Shown: positions 10,931 through 23,769 of the stretch, in pieces | Layout: each line of letters begins with the position of its first letter | Numbering within the stretch: the stretch's first letter is position 1 | Source of the DNA: Cycas panzhihuaensis | Lineage: Eukaryota; Cycadophyta | Assembly: GCA_023213395.1 (NCBI GenBank) | Contig: CM041465.1 | Location: 219,239,741 to 219,303,740, forward strand | Reading direction: 5' to 3' | Length of the DNA: 64,000 nucleotides | Made by a program: the position numbers and the translations under genes | Notes under the pieces: generated by a model | Told to the model about the DNA's origin: nothing | What the model saw: the letters and a program-made list of their open reading frames with translations, nothing else | Databases searched by the model: none

Positions 10931-11338
10931 GGCTTGCCTGGTCGCTCTGCCACCTAAGCCACAGGTTACAATGCGCTTCGCCTTACGATTCGTTCACACC
11001 TCTGGAACTAGCCACTGATGAGGTTAAACTATGGCGACTACCAATTCTGTCTACTCATCTTTTCTACTTGATTATGCATATCTCTTTGCATCTTTTATGG
11101 TGGGGGCAACCCCCTCACCCTTCGTATTTCCCAGTCAATTCCCGGGTGGCACATAGGCAACCCCTATGTTGTCTCCACCTCTACCTTTATATCCACGTAT
11201 TCCACCATGATACTCCTTGGCACCCTTGGCTACTGTTATGATCTTGATTTATATATCTACATACACATGTGCTACTGACAGTTATGTTGCCAGCATTCAC
11301 CATTGCACCATGCTTCTGAGTGGCGAGGCTTTACTGCC
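10931..11338 (+). other. TAT1 3' untranslated stretch
   Basis: No coding signal is seen. The last 70 bases match TAT3 in front of its purine tract, so this end of the element is conserved between copies. Confidence 0.55.
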
Positions 11339-11348
11339 AAGGGGGTAG
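11339..11348 (+). other. TAT1 polypurine tract
   Basis: AAGGGGGTAG directly abuts the 3' LTR start. TAT3 has AAGGGGACAG at the same place. This is the expected primer for plus-strand DNA synthesis. Confidence 0.85.
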
Positions 11349-14127
11349 TGTTTCCTGGCTTCCAGGAATGGATACAGAGTAGTCGACTCAGGTAAGTGCA
11401 GGTATGCTTCTCACCTTATTAATTATTTTCTTTTGTGATGAGTATATGCTTGCATGTTATGATTTTGTAGATGATTATGTTATCATCTACACCTATCTAA
11501 CTTATGACGACTACAGTGGGGGCACATTCCCAGCGAGTGTGGCACCCCGGTGGCTGCATCACTTCTCGCATTCTGCCCTACTCACCTCAAGACCCATTTG
11601 GCTTATATCATCCCTGCCTATGTGATGATCCACCGTCGCTTGGTTGACTTGCCGCACCTTTTGAGCCCTCATTGTTACTTTCCATGGCTTGTTTGTCTGC
11701 TTGTCTGCCTCTGGGCAGGTGGCCCTCCCCGCTGCTGACCTCCTTGGTCACTAGCCCACAGCCCAAGCTGGTTGTTTGGGCTAGATTTGCCCTTTAGTCC
11801 CGCAGCGTGGCAGATTTCATGGTACCGTGAGATTTACCGCGGTACCATGAAGTTTACCACGGTACGACTGTCTCAAATTATTTTTAAAAATCTGCTGTGG
11901 TAATTCTCGCATTTATTATGGAATTGCCATGTGTCTCATGACTTAACTCACCAGCAGTTATGCCCTAATCACTCAATTAGGGTTGGGGTTGGGTATTTAA
12001 ATCTTACTTAATTCATTTTAGGGATCTTTTTGTTCATTTTTACAAGGATCCCAAGAAAAAATGCCCTGCTCTCTATTGTTCCCAGCTGCTCCACTACTAT
12101 TACAGGACCTACAATCACTCTCCAATGCCCAGCTCTCCTTTGGTTCGGTTGTGACATCTTCCCAGCCCCTTGCACACCTTGGAGAGGGCCTCTTTGAAGA
12201 GTTTCCAGCACTTCCTTGCTCGGGCAGCCATCAAGTAGTCTCAAGTGCAGGCTTTTTCCTTCAGCCATCTTAGCAAGGGCTCCATACCAACTGCTCCACA
12301 ACCTTTCTACAGGTTTCTCAACCTCTTTCTAGTAGTTTGTGATAGAGGCAAATGCCTCCCATCTCCTCCATAGGTATTTGTTGGTTTAGGGTCTTCTCTT
12401 TGTCCAATTTATACTTAGGTTTTCATGGTTATTTCTAGCCTGTCTTAGCTTGCTATTGGAGGTTATTTTTTGCCTCGGTCTTTGACTGTTTTCCCTGCTG
12501 TTAGGGCCTCTTTTCCTGCGTTTCACACCCAGGACAGTGGTCAAAAGGGGATATATATGGTTTGGGATAAAGCTGGGTGGATTCCGTACCACCTTCCACA
12601 CTCCCTAAGAGGCTTTTCGCCCTCCAAACCTTCCCTTTTGCCCTGTGCTGCTCTTGGAGTGGAGTAAGGGTTTAATAGGCTATTTCTAGCCACTGAAATT
12701 AGCACTGGCACTTGTTATAGCACTGGTTTAAGGGCTCATCTCTTGATTTGGGTAACATATAAGCCCCAGTTATTTTTCTCGGCTCAATCCTCTCCTCAAC
12801 GGTCTGGTTTGCTTCCCATAGCACCTCGGCCTTATTGAGCTTTGATTTGGGTTTCCTTGCATCTTTGCTATCCCATTTTTTAGCCAACTTTCCAGCCATA
12901 TCCTTGCTGCCTTGTGCCTTCTTGAGGGAGGGTAGGGTTGCTCCTTGCTGGAGGTGGGCCACTTTGAGGCTTACCGACTTACCCACCACTTATTTGGGTA
13001 ATTTTCTTTAAAGTTTATTATTGTAATATTGAGTGCTAACATATATGTGTTGAGGCTTATGCTTGTTACATATATACACGTGTTGTTAGGATTTTATTTT
13101 GTGTTTCTAGCACCCTTTCTCTGGAAAGGGATACTCTCACTCACTTGTAGGTACACGAAGGATGCAAAGGACTCTTCCCTTTCCCTCTCCCTTGTGGGTA
13201 AGTGCTTTTATTTACACTTTGTTTCAACATTTCATTTGCTATTATCATTTTGTCATTTTTCCTTTCTTGGCACTCTGGTGTCGTTTTCCAGAGAAGGTAA
13301 GGAAGCCCCATGCTTCATTCTACTGCAACCCTTCTCGTTCGCCGTGCTTTATGGAGCAACCTTGGATACCTCATGGGAATGCCACTGCTTCAACTGCATC
13401 TCCATTTTGGGTACATGCTCTCGCTCTACTTCGTTTCTTTTCTTTACAAGATTTTGTACGGTATTAATTAGCTCATTTGAAAGGAAAAGGGAAACCAACT
13501 CTCTCTTTTGATTTATGTTCCATTTATTACATTTCACGCATTATATTTGTCATAGGAAAAAGTCTTAGGAAGTTTTCCCTTTTTACCTTTTCCCTTCACC
13601 TTATAAACTCCATCCTTGTCTCATTGACTTGTTATGCTTAGTTTGGCTTACTTGGGTGTATCATAGCACTTTCTTCTCCCTTAATTGCCCTTTCAAAGGG
13701 GGGAACTTTTGACCGATCGGTCGTTCCCTTCCCCTTCATCCTCCCTCAGTTTTCTTCCTCCTAACCGGATAACTGAGAAGATCTAATTCGTAGGTTATTC
13801 ACCTACTTCCCCTTTACTCATTGCCCTCCACTCTATGGAAACCCTTAAAGGATTCTCTCCTTTCCCTTCTGGCCATCCAAGGATGGGAGGATCCTTATCC
13901 TAGATCTACCCAGGCTAATCTTCCACCTCCTCTCTTCTCAACTGAAGTGGGGAACCACCTTTAGGTAGCTGAATACCATCCGCAGGTCCCAAACTCGCAC
14001 TCCAGCGCACGGGGCACCCTGCGTGGTATTTGCCTTACTCATAGGTTTTCATCTTCTCTTGATAGTGTCATTGACTGTCCTCATTATCCCTGCTTAGTTG
14101 GGTAGCTAACTCGTAGACGCGCATCCA
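11349..14127 (+). repeat. TAT1 3' LTR (2779 bp)
   Basis: It starts TGTTTCCTGG and ends GCGCATCCA, followed at once by AAAAC. It is collinear with the 5' LTR. The dense C/T and G/A differences between the two copies indicate an insertion that is not recent. Confidence 0.93.
11994..12000 (+). promoter_or_regulatory. TATA-like box of TAT1 3' LTR
   Basis: TATTTAA lies at the same LTR offset as 2057-2063. Confidence 0.45.
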
Positions 14128-14132
14128 AAAAC
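14128..14132. repeat. TAT1 target-site duplication, right copy (AAAAC)
   Basis: It is identical to 1407-1411. COP1 coding sequence resumes immediately after it. Confidence 0.93.
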
Positions 14133-15603
14133 ACACAACTTAAAGGAATGCCATAAATGAAAAATATTAATCTCTCATAAAAAATGGTACATAGGAGTTT
14201 GTTCACATACCACTTAGAAGAAAGATAGTTTAAAATAAATGGGTGTATAAAAATAAATACAGATCTAATGGTACCCTTGAAGAACACAAGGTGAGGTTGG
14301 TAGCAGAAGGATTTACACAAAGGGAAGGCATCAAGTACACTAAAGTCTCTGCACCTACAACCAAGTGGCCCACAATTAGAATGCTTATGGCCTTGGCAAC
14401 TCAACAGGGCTGGAAGATTCACTAACGTAATTTAAAAACCACTTTTCTTAATGGTGATCTTGAAGAAGAAATCTACATGGCTCAGCCTAAAGGATTTAAG
14501 ATTACTAGACTAGACCATAAGGTGTGTAGGCTCAAAAAGTCTTTATACAACCTTAAACAAGCCCCTCGTGCTTGGTTCACCAAGCTATCAGAAAGAATAA
14601 GGAAACTTAGATATGATGTTTGTGACTACTAGGATATTGATGTAATATTATTGATCAAAATCCAAAAAGATAAAGTCACTTATCTCTTAATATTTGTGGA
14701 TGATATGCTTATAATAGGGAATAGTGAATAGGTAATCAACTAGCTAAAGAAGGACTTACCTAAACTGTTCAAACTATCTGACCTTGGATTGATGAAATAC
14801 TACTTAGGGATTGATTTCACTCAGAAAAATGGTAAAATCTTTCTTTCTCAAGAAAAGTACATCAATGATCTTCTAACAAAGTTTCAGTTGGAAGATGTTC
14901 AAACTATAGCCACTCCAATGGAACCCAATATCAAACTGACAACTAATAGTGATGATCGAGAGGTAGATGTAACACTTTACATGTAACTTGCAGGTAGTCT
15001 CATCTATACTATTAATACAAGACCTGATAATGCACACTCTATTAGTATTCTTGCTTATTACATGACAAATCCTAAGCAGAATCACTGGCAAGTAGTAGTG
15101 TGAGTGTTAAGGTACCTTAAGATGACTAGCAGATATGGTTTATTGCATGAACCTAATTCAAAGTTTAAACTATATACATACACAGACTCAAACTTTATTG
15201 GAGATAAAGACATAAGGAGATCCATGTCCAGGTATGTAATTTTTCTTAGAATAATACCAATATCATGGAGATCTAGATGGCAGAAGATAGTTGTTGATTC
15301 AACTGCTGAAGCTAAATATATTATTACTTCTAAGACTAGCAAGGAAGTGATATGGCTTAACAAATTATTAGAAATGTTAAATATCAACAAAAAAGTCCTA
15401 CTAGTCTTCATGTGAATAATCAATTAGTATTCCACATGGTAAAAAATCTTGTATTTTATGATCATACCAAACACATAAGTGCAAAAGTCCATAGGATTCG
15501 AGAACTAGTTTATGACAGCATAATTCAACTAGAGTATTTCCCCACAATAGATCAAGTGGCCGATATCTTCACTAAACCACTGCAAAGGGTGAAGTTTAAA
15601 TAG
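14133..15603 (+). pseudogene. COP1 pol part 2: reverse transcriptase and RNase H
   Basis: In the same frame as part 1 it shows the RT start (VRLVAEGFTQREG near 14292), a PKGF motif near 14485, [13 protein letters not shown] near 14539 and the catalytic FVDDML at about 14693-14711. The palm continues to YYLGIDF near 14800. RNase H follows from about 15100 (YTDSNF near 15178, WRSRWQK near 15270) and ends with the family's closing motif DIFTKPL near 15561. Stops sit at about 14424, 14630, 14730 and 14984, and a frameshift at about 15410. Together with part 1 it gives a complete copia pol order. Confidence 0.9.
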
Positions 15604-16072
15604 TTCTATAGGCAACTCAACCTTCAAGCCTCCATCTCTGACTGATTGGAGGAGATGACAATAAGATCATCATACTCTATTCCATTTGTGAAAACCCCTT
15701 ATGGGTGCAAAAGAATAAGAGTAAGTCTCTGCTCTATCATATTTGTGAAAAGTACTTATGGACATTGAAGGATAAGGGTTGTACTACTCTTGGAAAATTA
15801 GAACCTCTGAAAACTTGAAAGGGAATAAGGATGACTAAATAGTATATAGAGACTTGGCAGATCAAGCTACATATTTAAGTTGTTTGGCTATCAGCTTATA
15901 TCAAGAGCTACCTTAGCCATTTTGATTTAAGAGGTTATAGATCTTAAAAAGTTCATGGGTTTTTATTCCCCATGAGGGTTTTCCCACAAAAGTGTCAATG
16001 TAATAATGAAGCTCAAATGAAGACCTCATAGAATATATTTTATCATAATGACTTTTTACCATAAGGAGGCAT
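15604..16072 (+). other. COP1 3' untranslated region and polypurine tract
   Basis: It contains a pyrimidine-rich run near 15960-15985 followed by TTTTCCCACAAAAGTG, a pattern common just before copia 3' LTRs, and a purine tract AAGGAGGC at about 16063-16070. Confidence 0.6.
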
Positions 16073-16378
16073 TGATGGATGTTAATGTATTAAGGTTATT
16101 AGATTAATTATATGAAGGTGACTTTAGGTTAACTAAGTCACATAGTTGAATTTAATTTCATTTACATTTAAGTGTAATTTTGGAATCATGTCATTAGGTA
16201 GGAAACTCTTTTGGAAACCCTAATTCACATCCTCTGTTGTATAAGGTTGAATGTAAAAGGGAGAGTCATAATTCTCACCTCTCATTTTTTATCTCAATCT
16301 TGTTCTCTCTATTTTGCTCTTATTATGTGCCATTTCTTTAGTGTAGTGGAGTGTGACAACTTGATCCTTCACCCAACA
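16073..16378 (+). repeat. COP1 3' LTR, probable limits
   Basis: It begins TGATGGATGTTAATG directly after the purine tract and ends at a CA near 16378. It contains a pyrimidine-rich stretch and a TATTTTGC segment typical of short copia LTRs. The 5' partner lies outside the window, so the right end is an estimate. Confidence 0.55.
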
Positions 16379-16589
16379 TGCATATCTTTATATATGTATA
16401 TCACCTCACCATTAACCAATAATATTATACTAATACATCAACCAACAAGATTAAATGTGAAAAATTTTATATTAACCAATTATATTTTAACAACTTAATT
16501 AAACATTACATTAAATATTATGAAATTTAATATTCTAGCACTTATATCAAAAGTTAGGGTGATTACAATTAAGAATTATATGGAACAAT
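16379..16589. other. AT-rich stretch, unassigned
   Basis: No supported frame. It is probably more of the decayed CHR integrase, because clear homology starts immediately to the right. Confidence 0.35.
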
Positions 16590-16927
16590 CACATAAAATT
16601 ATATAAATTCTAAAAGAATATTTGGACATGACAAGAAGTAATAAGTGGATGCTCCCACTTTAAATGTGAATTCCATGTAAGTCATTGGATCTATATTCAA
16701 CTCCAACCATAAAAACAAGCATTATTAAAGAACTCTCCAAAAACAAAGCTTACTTCCCTATTTTATGGGTCATATTAATCATGGAAATATGTGGGTAAAA
16801 TGGCATATACACTAAACCTATAACAAAAGGGTAAACTCCACAAGGTTTTTCATATTTCTTCTCTAAAATATAAGTTGAATGTTAATGTAGTAATTCAAAT
16901 TGAGTTGCCTATATTAAATGCATAAGG
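16590..16927 (+). pseudogene. CHR: chromovirus (Ty3/gypsy) integrase tail, part 1
   Basis: Reading through frameshifts, the plus strand gives WIYIQLQP near 16688, then KLTSLFYGSY near 16747, then GKMAYTLNL near 16797 and KLHKVFHISSLK near 16830, then a LPILNA motif near 16905. This is the ordered signature of the integrase C-terminal region of plant chromoviruses (family form: GDWV..LQPY, KL..YYGPY, AY.LELP, IH.VFHVS.LK). The frame is cut by COP2 at 16928 and resumes at 35497. It is the oldest recognisable layer of the middle block. Confidence 0.78.
16923..16927. repeat. COP2 target-site duplication, left copy (TAAGG)
   Basis: It pairs with GAAGG at 35492-35496, four of five bases matching, which fits an old insertion. 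Confidence 0.7.
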
Positions 16928-17254
16928 TGTAGAAACTATTACAACTAAGCTCACACATGAGAAGGATGGACTTGAATAATATTAAAAAAAATATTAATTT
17001 ATGTAAACATGTTAATTCATCTTAAACTCATTAAAAACCCCCCATCATATACAATACATAAAATAATACATAAATACAACTCCAAAAAGTAATATTTATA
17101 TCATCAAGATTGATACATGCAAAGAATGTTGAGTAACCTCCAATAACTCACTATTTCCACATTAAAAAATTAAAGAATTAATAATAATAATACAAAACAA
17201 AGGGAAGACTCGTAATGTATAATTAAAAGCTAATATAAATATTATTATTTAACA
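16928..17254 (-). repeat. COP2 3' LTR (327 bp)
   Basis: On the plus strand it starts TGTAGAAACTATTACAACTA and ends TTTAACA. It aligns with 35161-35491 along its whole length with many substitutions. On the minus strand it begins TGTTAAATAATAAT. Confidence 0.88.
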
Positions 17255-17268
17255 CTCTCCCTTAAAGT
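17255..17268 (-). other. COP2 polypurine tract
   Basis: On the minus strand, TTTAAGGGAGAG stands directly before the 3' LTR. Confidence 0.8.
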
Positions 17269-19377
17269 TTATATCATTTATTATGACACCTAAACCATCC
17301 CTAAAAGCTTAAATTTTATCATATGCTAATAATTTGGTAGAGATATTAGCCAATTGTTCTTCCATTATATTATACACCATCTTAATTACTCCATTCTAAA
17401 TTAGTTCATGAATAAAGTGATGGTGCACCTCAATGTGTTTGGTACAAGTATGGAATATATGGATTCTTTGTAGTCTTTAATATACTTTGATTATTGCATT
17501 ACAACATAGTTCGTTCTACTTAATGTAGTTCCATGTACTCCAAAATATGTTATAATCAAATGGATTTAGTAGTAATAACAGTCATAGTCTTATACTCTAC
17601 TTTAGTTGAGGATAAAGTGATATCTTATTACTTTTTATAACTCCATATAATAGTAGTTGATTCTAAACTAAAATATTATCTAAAAGTCAACATCTTATTT
17701 TTTGTGCACCCAACCCAATCAGAATCTATAAATCCTTCCAACTTAAAATTATCATTATGTATGAATTTAAGCCCATATTGTATAGTCTCCTTCAACTATA
17801 TGAAGATCTCTTTTACATATTTCTAATGACCTTTGTTTGGCATTTCCATAAACTTAGACACCATTATAACTATAAATGAAATGTTTGGTCTAGTAGTAGT
17901 CAAGTATATTAGACTACCTACCACTTATTTATATATCATTACATCAATATTTACTCCACTATCATTAGTTGTAAACTTGAAACTTATCTCCACAAGAGTA
18001 GGCACAAGCTTATAAATAACCATTATAAATTTCTTTAGAATTTCCAAAGTGTATTTCACCTGCAAGATAAAGACATGTCTAGGCTTTTATTGTACTTCCA
18101 CTTTAAGGAAGTAATGTAGAACTCCCAAATCTATCATATCAAAAAAATAAATTATATATGCTTTCAAATTTGATATCATAGTAACTCATTAAGGTACAAC
18201 ATCATAAATATAAATTTGTTATGTAAGACTTTTATATATATATTTAAGCCAATTAGAGATCTCTCAAATCTCTTTCTGAGAAATAATTGATTAATATTTT
18301 CATACCAAACTCTTACAACTTATTTAATCCATACAAGGCCTTTTCTAAATCTATGTACTAAGTTCTCTTGATCTTTTTCCATAAAGTCAAGTGAGTAGTC
18401 TACGTAGACTTCTTCTATTAAGTTTCCATTTAGAAAACATCTTTCACATCCATCCAGTGAAACTTATAATTAAATTATGAATTCATAGCTATAATGATGT
18501 GAATAGTATATATTTTTATAATAGGAGTAAATATTTCTTGGTAGTTGATCCCTTGTTATTGCTTGAAACCTTTTGCTACAAGTCTAGCCTTGAATTTGTT
18601 AGCAAATCCATCTAATTTGTACTTGATTCTATAAATCTATTTACAACTAGTTATATATTTTCCAATAGGTAATTCAACCAAATTTTAGTTGTGGCTATTC
18701 CTAACAACTTAGATTTTGGTATTGATAATGTTATCCCATTTCTACTCTTTGATTTCTTCTTTAATTGTTGAAGGTTCACCACCATCCATCATACATATCA
18801 TAAGAGTAATATTCACTTAATTGAAAAGTTACATCTTTGATTTTTGCTTTCTCTTTGGCTCAAGTAATAACCTTTCAATATTCTCTATAGTTTTTTAGTA
18901 CCATTTAAGAAGATTTTTCTTTAGAGATGAAAGTGAAGGTATGGAAAATTTCTCTAGCTTTGGTTTTGATTTTATCTTTGGCTTTTACTCATATTCAAAT
19001 TCTAGAAACTTGAAGGATTCTAACTCCATTAATTCACTAATGTTAAATGATTCAAAATTAGGTTGATTAATATCACTTAAATAACTACATCAAATGGATT
19101 CTTAATCTACTCCTCAACTTTAATTGAGCCATCATCTTTATTGTCATATTCATTGAAGATAACATCATGAGTTGTATATATCTCCCTAGTTACTAAATCA
19201 TAAATTATGAGCTTTACTTTCTTTAGAGTATCCCATAAGGATACACTTCATGATTTTGTCATCTAACTTTTATTAAATTTTCCTTCAGGGTATGTGTGTA
19301 TGATATACACCCAAAAACTCTTAAATGACAAATAGTTTCTTTTATTTGACCAAGTCTCCTTAAGTGTTTTGTATCTA
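17269..19377 (-). pseudogene. COP2 pol: integrase tail, reverse transcriptase, RNase H
   Basis: Read on the minus strand, the integrase tail (LRVFGC-like, about 19330-19290) is followed by the GYS/RLYD-type linker near 19230-19170. RT lies about 18800-18100 and includes a FLNGNL-type motif (about 18440) and the usual GLK-like block (about 18350). RNase H ends with TKHIEVHHHFIHEL at about 17446-17404. Many stops and frameshifts. The left end at 19377 is the LIN1 insertion point, and the upstream half is at 30967 and beyond. Confidence 0.8.
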
Positions 19378-19392
19378 ATATCTCTTATAGTG
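19378..19392. repeat. LIN1 target-site duplication, left copy
   Basis: ATATCTCTTATAGTG matches ATATCTCTTTTAATG at 30952-30966 at 13 of 15 positions. It abuts the LIN1 poly(A) tail, as expected for target-primed insertion. Confidence 0.75.
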
Positions 19393-19545
19393 TTTTTTTT
19401 TTAATAAGTGTGGGTTTTAGAATAGGATCCCATAACCTAGTACATTAGAAAACTTTTAACCCAAAATATAGAGTGGCCATGACAAGCCCAGGGCCTAACT
19501 TAAATCAACCCAAAAAACTAAATAACTTCTTGCCATGATAAGCCC

Positions 19546-22500
19546 AGTGGCTAGCTCATCTATCTCTCATGGTCCCAATCCTCCTTAACTAGTCTCAAAA
19601 ATTCCTCTGGGATATCCTCCATCTAAACAATAGACCTCCTATGTAACACCCCCTAGTTTTCCAAGTAATCTGCCACTTTATTACCTTCCCTATAGGTATG
19701 CCTTAACTGGATATTCTCCACACCCTTCAGAGCTTCCTAAGCATCTTTAATCATAGCCTAGGTTCTACAATCTGGATTAGATGAACCTTTTAGAAGATTT
19801 ATCACATTAAGTGAGTCCCCTTCTAAAACCACCTTATCATGCCCTTCCTTTAGAGCCAGATCCATAGCTTTCAACATAGTTATCATCTCAACCCTATGGT
19901 TTGACTACTGATTATAGTACTCTACAAAATCCCATATAACATTCCCTCTAGCATCTCTACAAATACCACCATTGCTGGCTTCCCTTAGGCTGCATTTCGA
20001 AGCCCCATCAAAGTTTATCTTTATCTAAGGCTCCTTAGGAGAGGCCTAGGAACATATCCTTCTCTTTTCCGCCTAGACTTTTGGTATTATCCCCCATTTT
20101 TTAAGAATAGATCTTTCTATAGGTGAAACTTACCTTTCATCTTTGAGCTTGATATTCTCACTAATTTTGGTGTAAATAGTATTAAAAATTCTATTTACCT
20201 CCATCTGTCTATTTTGAAAGAGCCTCTTATTCCTCTCTTTCCATAAATTCCACATCAACAATAGAAGGGTAACTTTCCAAACACTGGAAAGAGTTATACT
20301 CTTAAAAGGGTTGCTCTAGGATGTCCACTAGTCCAATTTCCTAAGGGCACCTAAAGGACCTCAAAAAGTTTGAACACAAGTCTCCACACCCTCCCAACAA
20401 AGATGTAGTGGAGGATAATGTGATCCACTAATTCCTCCTCCTTGTAATAGAGAACACACCTATTTATCATCATAAATCCCCTCTTCATTAGGTTATTCAT
20501 AATTAGGATTTTATTCTTTTAAGCATGTCCATCAAAACATAACTATTTTCAGGATAAGATCTAATTTCCATACCCCTTCTAAAAGTGAGTCTCTTTGATC
20601 CCCCATTTCAAGACACAAGAAGTGATATCCGTGCTTCACTAAATACTCCCTAGATAGGGACAAAGGCCATACCATAGAGTCTACTACCCATGTTTTAGGA
20701 ATGTAGCACTTATCAAGTTCCCTCCTTAAAATAGATATCTTATCCTATATGTCAAGCTCCCATTGAAAATCCTCAAAGCTCCTCCATCTTCTTTCACTTC
20801 CCCCTCTTGTCCAATAATCCTTTAACGAAACTTGATAACACCTCTTGTATGGATGCTGCAAGAGGGCTAGATCAGGTTTATTGTTTAGCCTCTTATCACC
20901 ACACTAAGCATCCTCCCAAAATTTTATAGTGTTCCCATCTCCCAACTTCCAACTCATCCTAGACTTCAACATGCATCTAGACTTAAGGATACTTCTCTAA
21001 ATTGCTAATCTAGAGGATGGAACTGTACTCTCATTCAATAAAGATATTCCCTAGAGGTACTTTTGGATCAGGATCTTTACCTATAATCTGCCTCTACCTC
21101 TAGTCATTTACCATCTAATCTTTACCACTAGAGCGCTATTAAATAATGGAATTCTTCTAAGGTTTAACCCTCCTACCCATTTTGGAACACAGACCTTGCC
21201 CCATCCCACTAAGTGAATTCTATCCTTCTCCTCCACCCTAAACTAGAGAAATCTTTTCTAAATTGATTCTAAAACTACTAAAACTTGGCTCGGTAACCTG
21301 AATATGGACATCCAGTACATAGGAATACTTTGTAGGGAAGTATCCACTAGTTGAACTTTTCTAGCCTAGCTGAGTAGAGCTCCCTTCTAACCAACTAATT
21401 TCCTTTGAATCCTATCTATAATGGGGTCCCACATCTCCTTTGTCATCTTACCCACAAATAGGGGCATCCCTAAATAAATGGTAGGTAGTTTCCTAATTTC
21501 TATCTCTAAAATTCTACTTATCTTTTTTTGAGTAGGCTCCATAGTGTTTATGAAATAAACACTACTTTTGTTCTAATTAATCTTTTGATTTGTAGCCTTC
21601 TTAAATCTTACCAGACCTTCTTTAAACTTGTGGGCCTCCCTTAAAGCTACTTTCCCTAGAAATATATTATCATCAATAAACTAATAATACGCCACATTAT
21701 CAATACCTAAAGTAGGCTTTAAGCCTTTGATGATCCCCTATTTTCTATCCACCTCTATAGCCCTACCAAGAAATTCAGCCAAAATTATAAATAAATATGG
21801 GGATAAAGGGTCTCTCAGTCTCAACCCCTTATGTCCCAAGAAAAATCTAGAGGACATGCTATTGATGATGATAGAATATTGGGGTCTAGATATATATATA
21901 TTCACCCATTCCCTCTATCTTTTTCTAAAGCTGAAAGCTTCCAAGCAATCCCATGAAACTCTGTAATATGCTTTTGAGAGGTCAATTTTAATTAACATAC
22001 TAGGCTCCTTCCTCTCATTAGGTAAGTGAAGAGTTTCATGAATGATGACTATACCATTTGTGATCTATCTTCCCTGCACAAACCCATCTTGGTTTTGAGA
22101 AGTAATCCAAGGGAGGATCTTTTTTAATTTGTTAGCCATAAATTTAGCTAAAACCTTATACTTAATATTGTAGAGGCTAATAAGACAAAAATCCTTCAAG
22201 CTTTTCGTCCCATCCTTTTTTGGGATTAGGACTAAAAAAGTGGCTTGCCACTCACCAAGGATCTTGTAGTTTCCATGAAACTCTTGCATAGAATCCATTA
22301 GATACTCTTTAATTATGTCCCAAAAGTCTTCGAAGAAGCCTAGGGGGAAGCCATCTGGCCCCAAAGCTTTCTCCCTCTTCATCCCAAAAATTGCTTTCTT
22401 CACCTCTTCTTGGGTGAATAGAGTAGTCAACATATCATTCTACCTTTCATTGATTGATCTAGGGATAGTCCTTAGGAAATATTCTCTAACATCCTTATCT

Positions 22501-23746
22501 CCACCCTTCATTTTTACAAACAAATCTCTAAAATATATGATAGTTGTATCCTTCATATCTTCCAAGCTATTCACCTCCTCCCTATCTTCTCTTTAGATAT
22601 TGTTAATCCTACTACTAACTATGTGCTTCATTATTGTCATGTGGAAGAATTTGGTGTTTCTATCTCCCTTAGCTAACCATATGGCCCTTAATTTTTGCCT
22701 TCAATGTATTTCTTCCTTTATTAATATCTCCTCCAAATTCTTAAGAAGGTCTCTCTCTTCTTTGTCCAATTCCAGTGATCTTCCTCCCTCCTAGATTTTA
22801 CTCTCAATAATATTTAAATCCTTAATAGTTTACTCCTTAGCTGCATGGATATTCTCAAACACCTCTTTCTTCCATCTCTTCACTTACCTCTTAACCCAAT
22901 CCAACTTCTTCTAGAATCTATACATTGCATGTCCCTAGATCAGGGTTCTCCACTATTCCTCAATCTTCCTTCTAAAGTATAGGTGTTTGACCCATATTAT
23001 TTCAAATCTAAATAGAGATCCCGTATGTTTCTCATAACCAGAGAACACAAACTGAAGAGGAGAGTGGTCCAATCTTACTTTCGGCAGCACTCTAAGTTAA
23101 AATCATTGTAGCACCTAGCTCATTCATAGTTAACCAGTACTTAATCCAACTTAATCTAGATGTGTTGGTTTCCAATCATCTTATTTGACCAAGTAAATTT
23201 CATTCCTCTAAGAGGGGTATCTAGTAGCCCCCCTCTCTACATAAAGCTACCAAGATCATGCATGTTGTTTGACCACCACCCCTCTTATCCTCCTCTCTTC
23301 TTACCAAGAGATAGGGTCATGTTAAACTCTCTAGCCACCAGCCAAGGTGCTACACAATCTCCATGATCCCATAATATTCTTTCCGATAGATTTCTTCTTT
23401 CCTTTGGGTGGTTTGTAGAATATACATTCATAGCCAACCATCTTAAGTTATTCCTCCTACATGTAAACCACATAGAGATGTAGGATTCCCCCTCCTTGAA
23501 GGTTTCCCTTATCAAGTCTTTTGGGTTACACAATACCATTAGGCCCTTGGCCCCTTGGTTGTTATTGGTTCTCTTACTTTTAGATTTCTTCCAAATCCTA
23601 TCCTTGGCCCGTAAACTATTATCTGTATTCGGCTTAGTTTCTTATAGAAAATTTAGGTCTGGTTACTCTCTCAACCTCATGTCCTTCAAAATTATCTGTT
23701 TAGAGGGGGCATCCATCCCCCTAATATTCCATGAGATAAGTTTCAT
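19546..23746 (-). pseudogene. LIN1 ORF2: endonuclease, reverse transcriptase, RNase H
   Basis: ATG at 23746-23744 opens MKLISWNIRG, the start of an APE-type endonuclease. The RT core includes KALGPDGFP near 22370, LIPKKDG near 22220, the block with SQNQDGFV near 22085 and the catalytic F-I-D-D near 21690-21670. The cysteine/histidine zf-RVT-like region is near 20480-20400, and RNase H near 20030-19650 (NFDGAS, an Ala-rich helix, EGDS). The longest surviving open piece is 22433-22065. The enzyme would nick target DNA and reverse-transcribe the LINE RNA in place; this copy has many stops. Confidence 0.87.
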
Positions 23747-23769
23747 CTCTTTCTCCTTGGCTTCTAGGT

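Larger units (their letters stand above)
1412..14127 (+). mobile_element. TAT1: Tat-like Ty3/gypsy element, internally deleted
   Basis: This 12.7-kb element has two LTRs of 2778 and 2779 bp, TG/CA ends and a perfect AAAAC target duplication, and it lies inside COP1. Between the LTRs are gag with a Tat-type zinc motif, an aspartic protease, an integrase C-terminal tail, an antisense coding remnant, a separate RNase H frame, and a purine tract before the 3' LTR. RT, the ordinary RNase H and the integrase core are missing. Gag to integrase tail lies almost wholly in one frame interrupted by stops. Two relatives are in the window (TAT2, TAT3). The assignment to the Tat lineage rests on the protease motif DNGSS, the gag zinc motif and the integrase tail motif IPSLRVSL. 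Confidence 0.92.
1..16378 (+). mobile_element. COP1: old Ty1/copia element, split by TAT1
   Basis: This element enters the window already inside pol, so its 5' LTR and gag are not visible. Seen in order are a GAG-pre-integrase motif, the integrase core, the integrase tail (to 1411), then after the TAT1 insertion the reverse transcriptase, RNase H, a 3' untranslated stretch and a 3' LTR. The protein reading resumes across the insertion: a Tyr-Gln-Glu-Ala motif ends at 1410 and the following conserved block, ending in an Asn-Gly-Thr motif, is found at 14133-14220. The integrase-then-RT order identifies Ty1/copia. Several stops and one late frameshift make it inactive. The lineage within copia is not resolved. 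Confidence 0.9.

Noticed and set aside
12008-12301. 97-codon minus-strand frame in TAT1 3' LTR
   Set aside because: It is broken at the same place in the 5' LTR and overlaps the plus-strand small frame; open length is compatible with chance.
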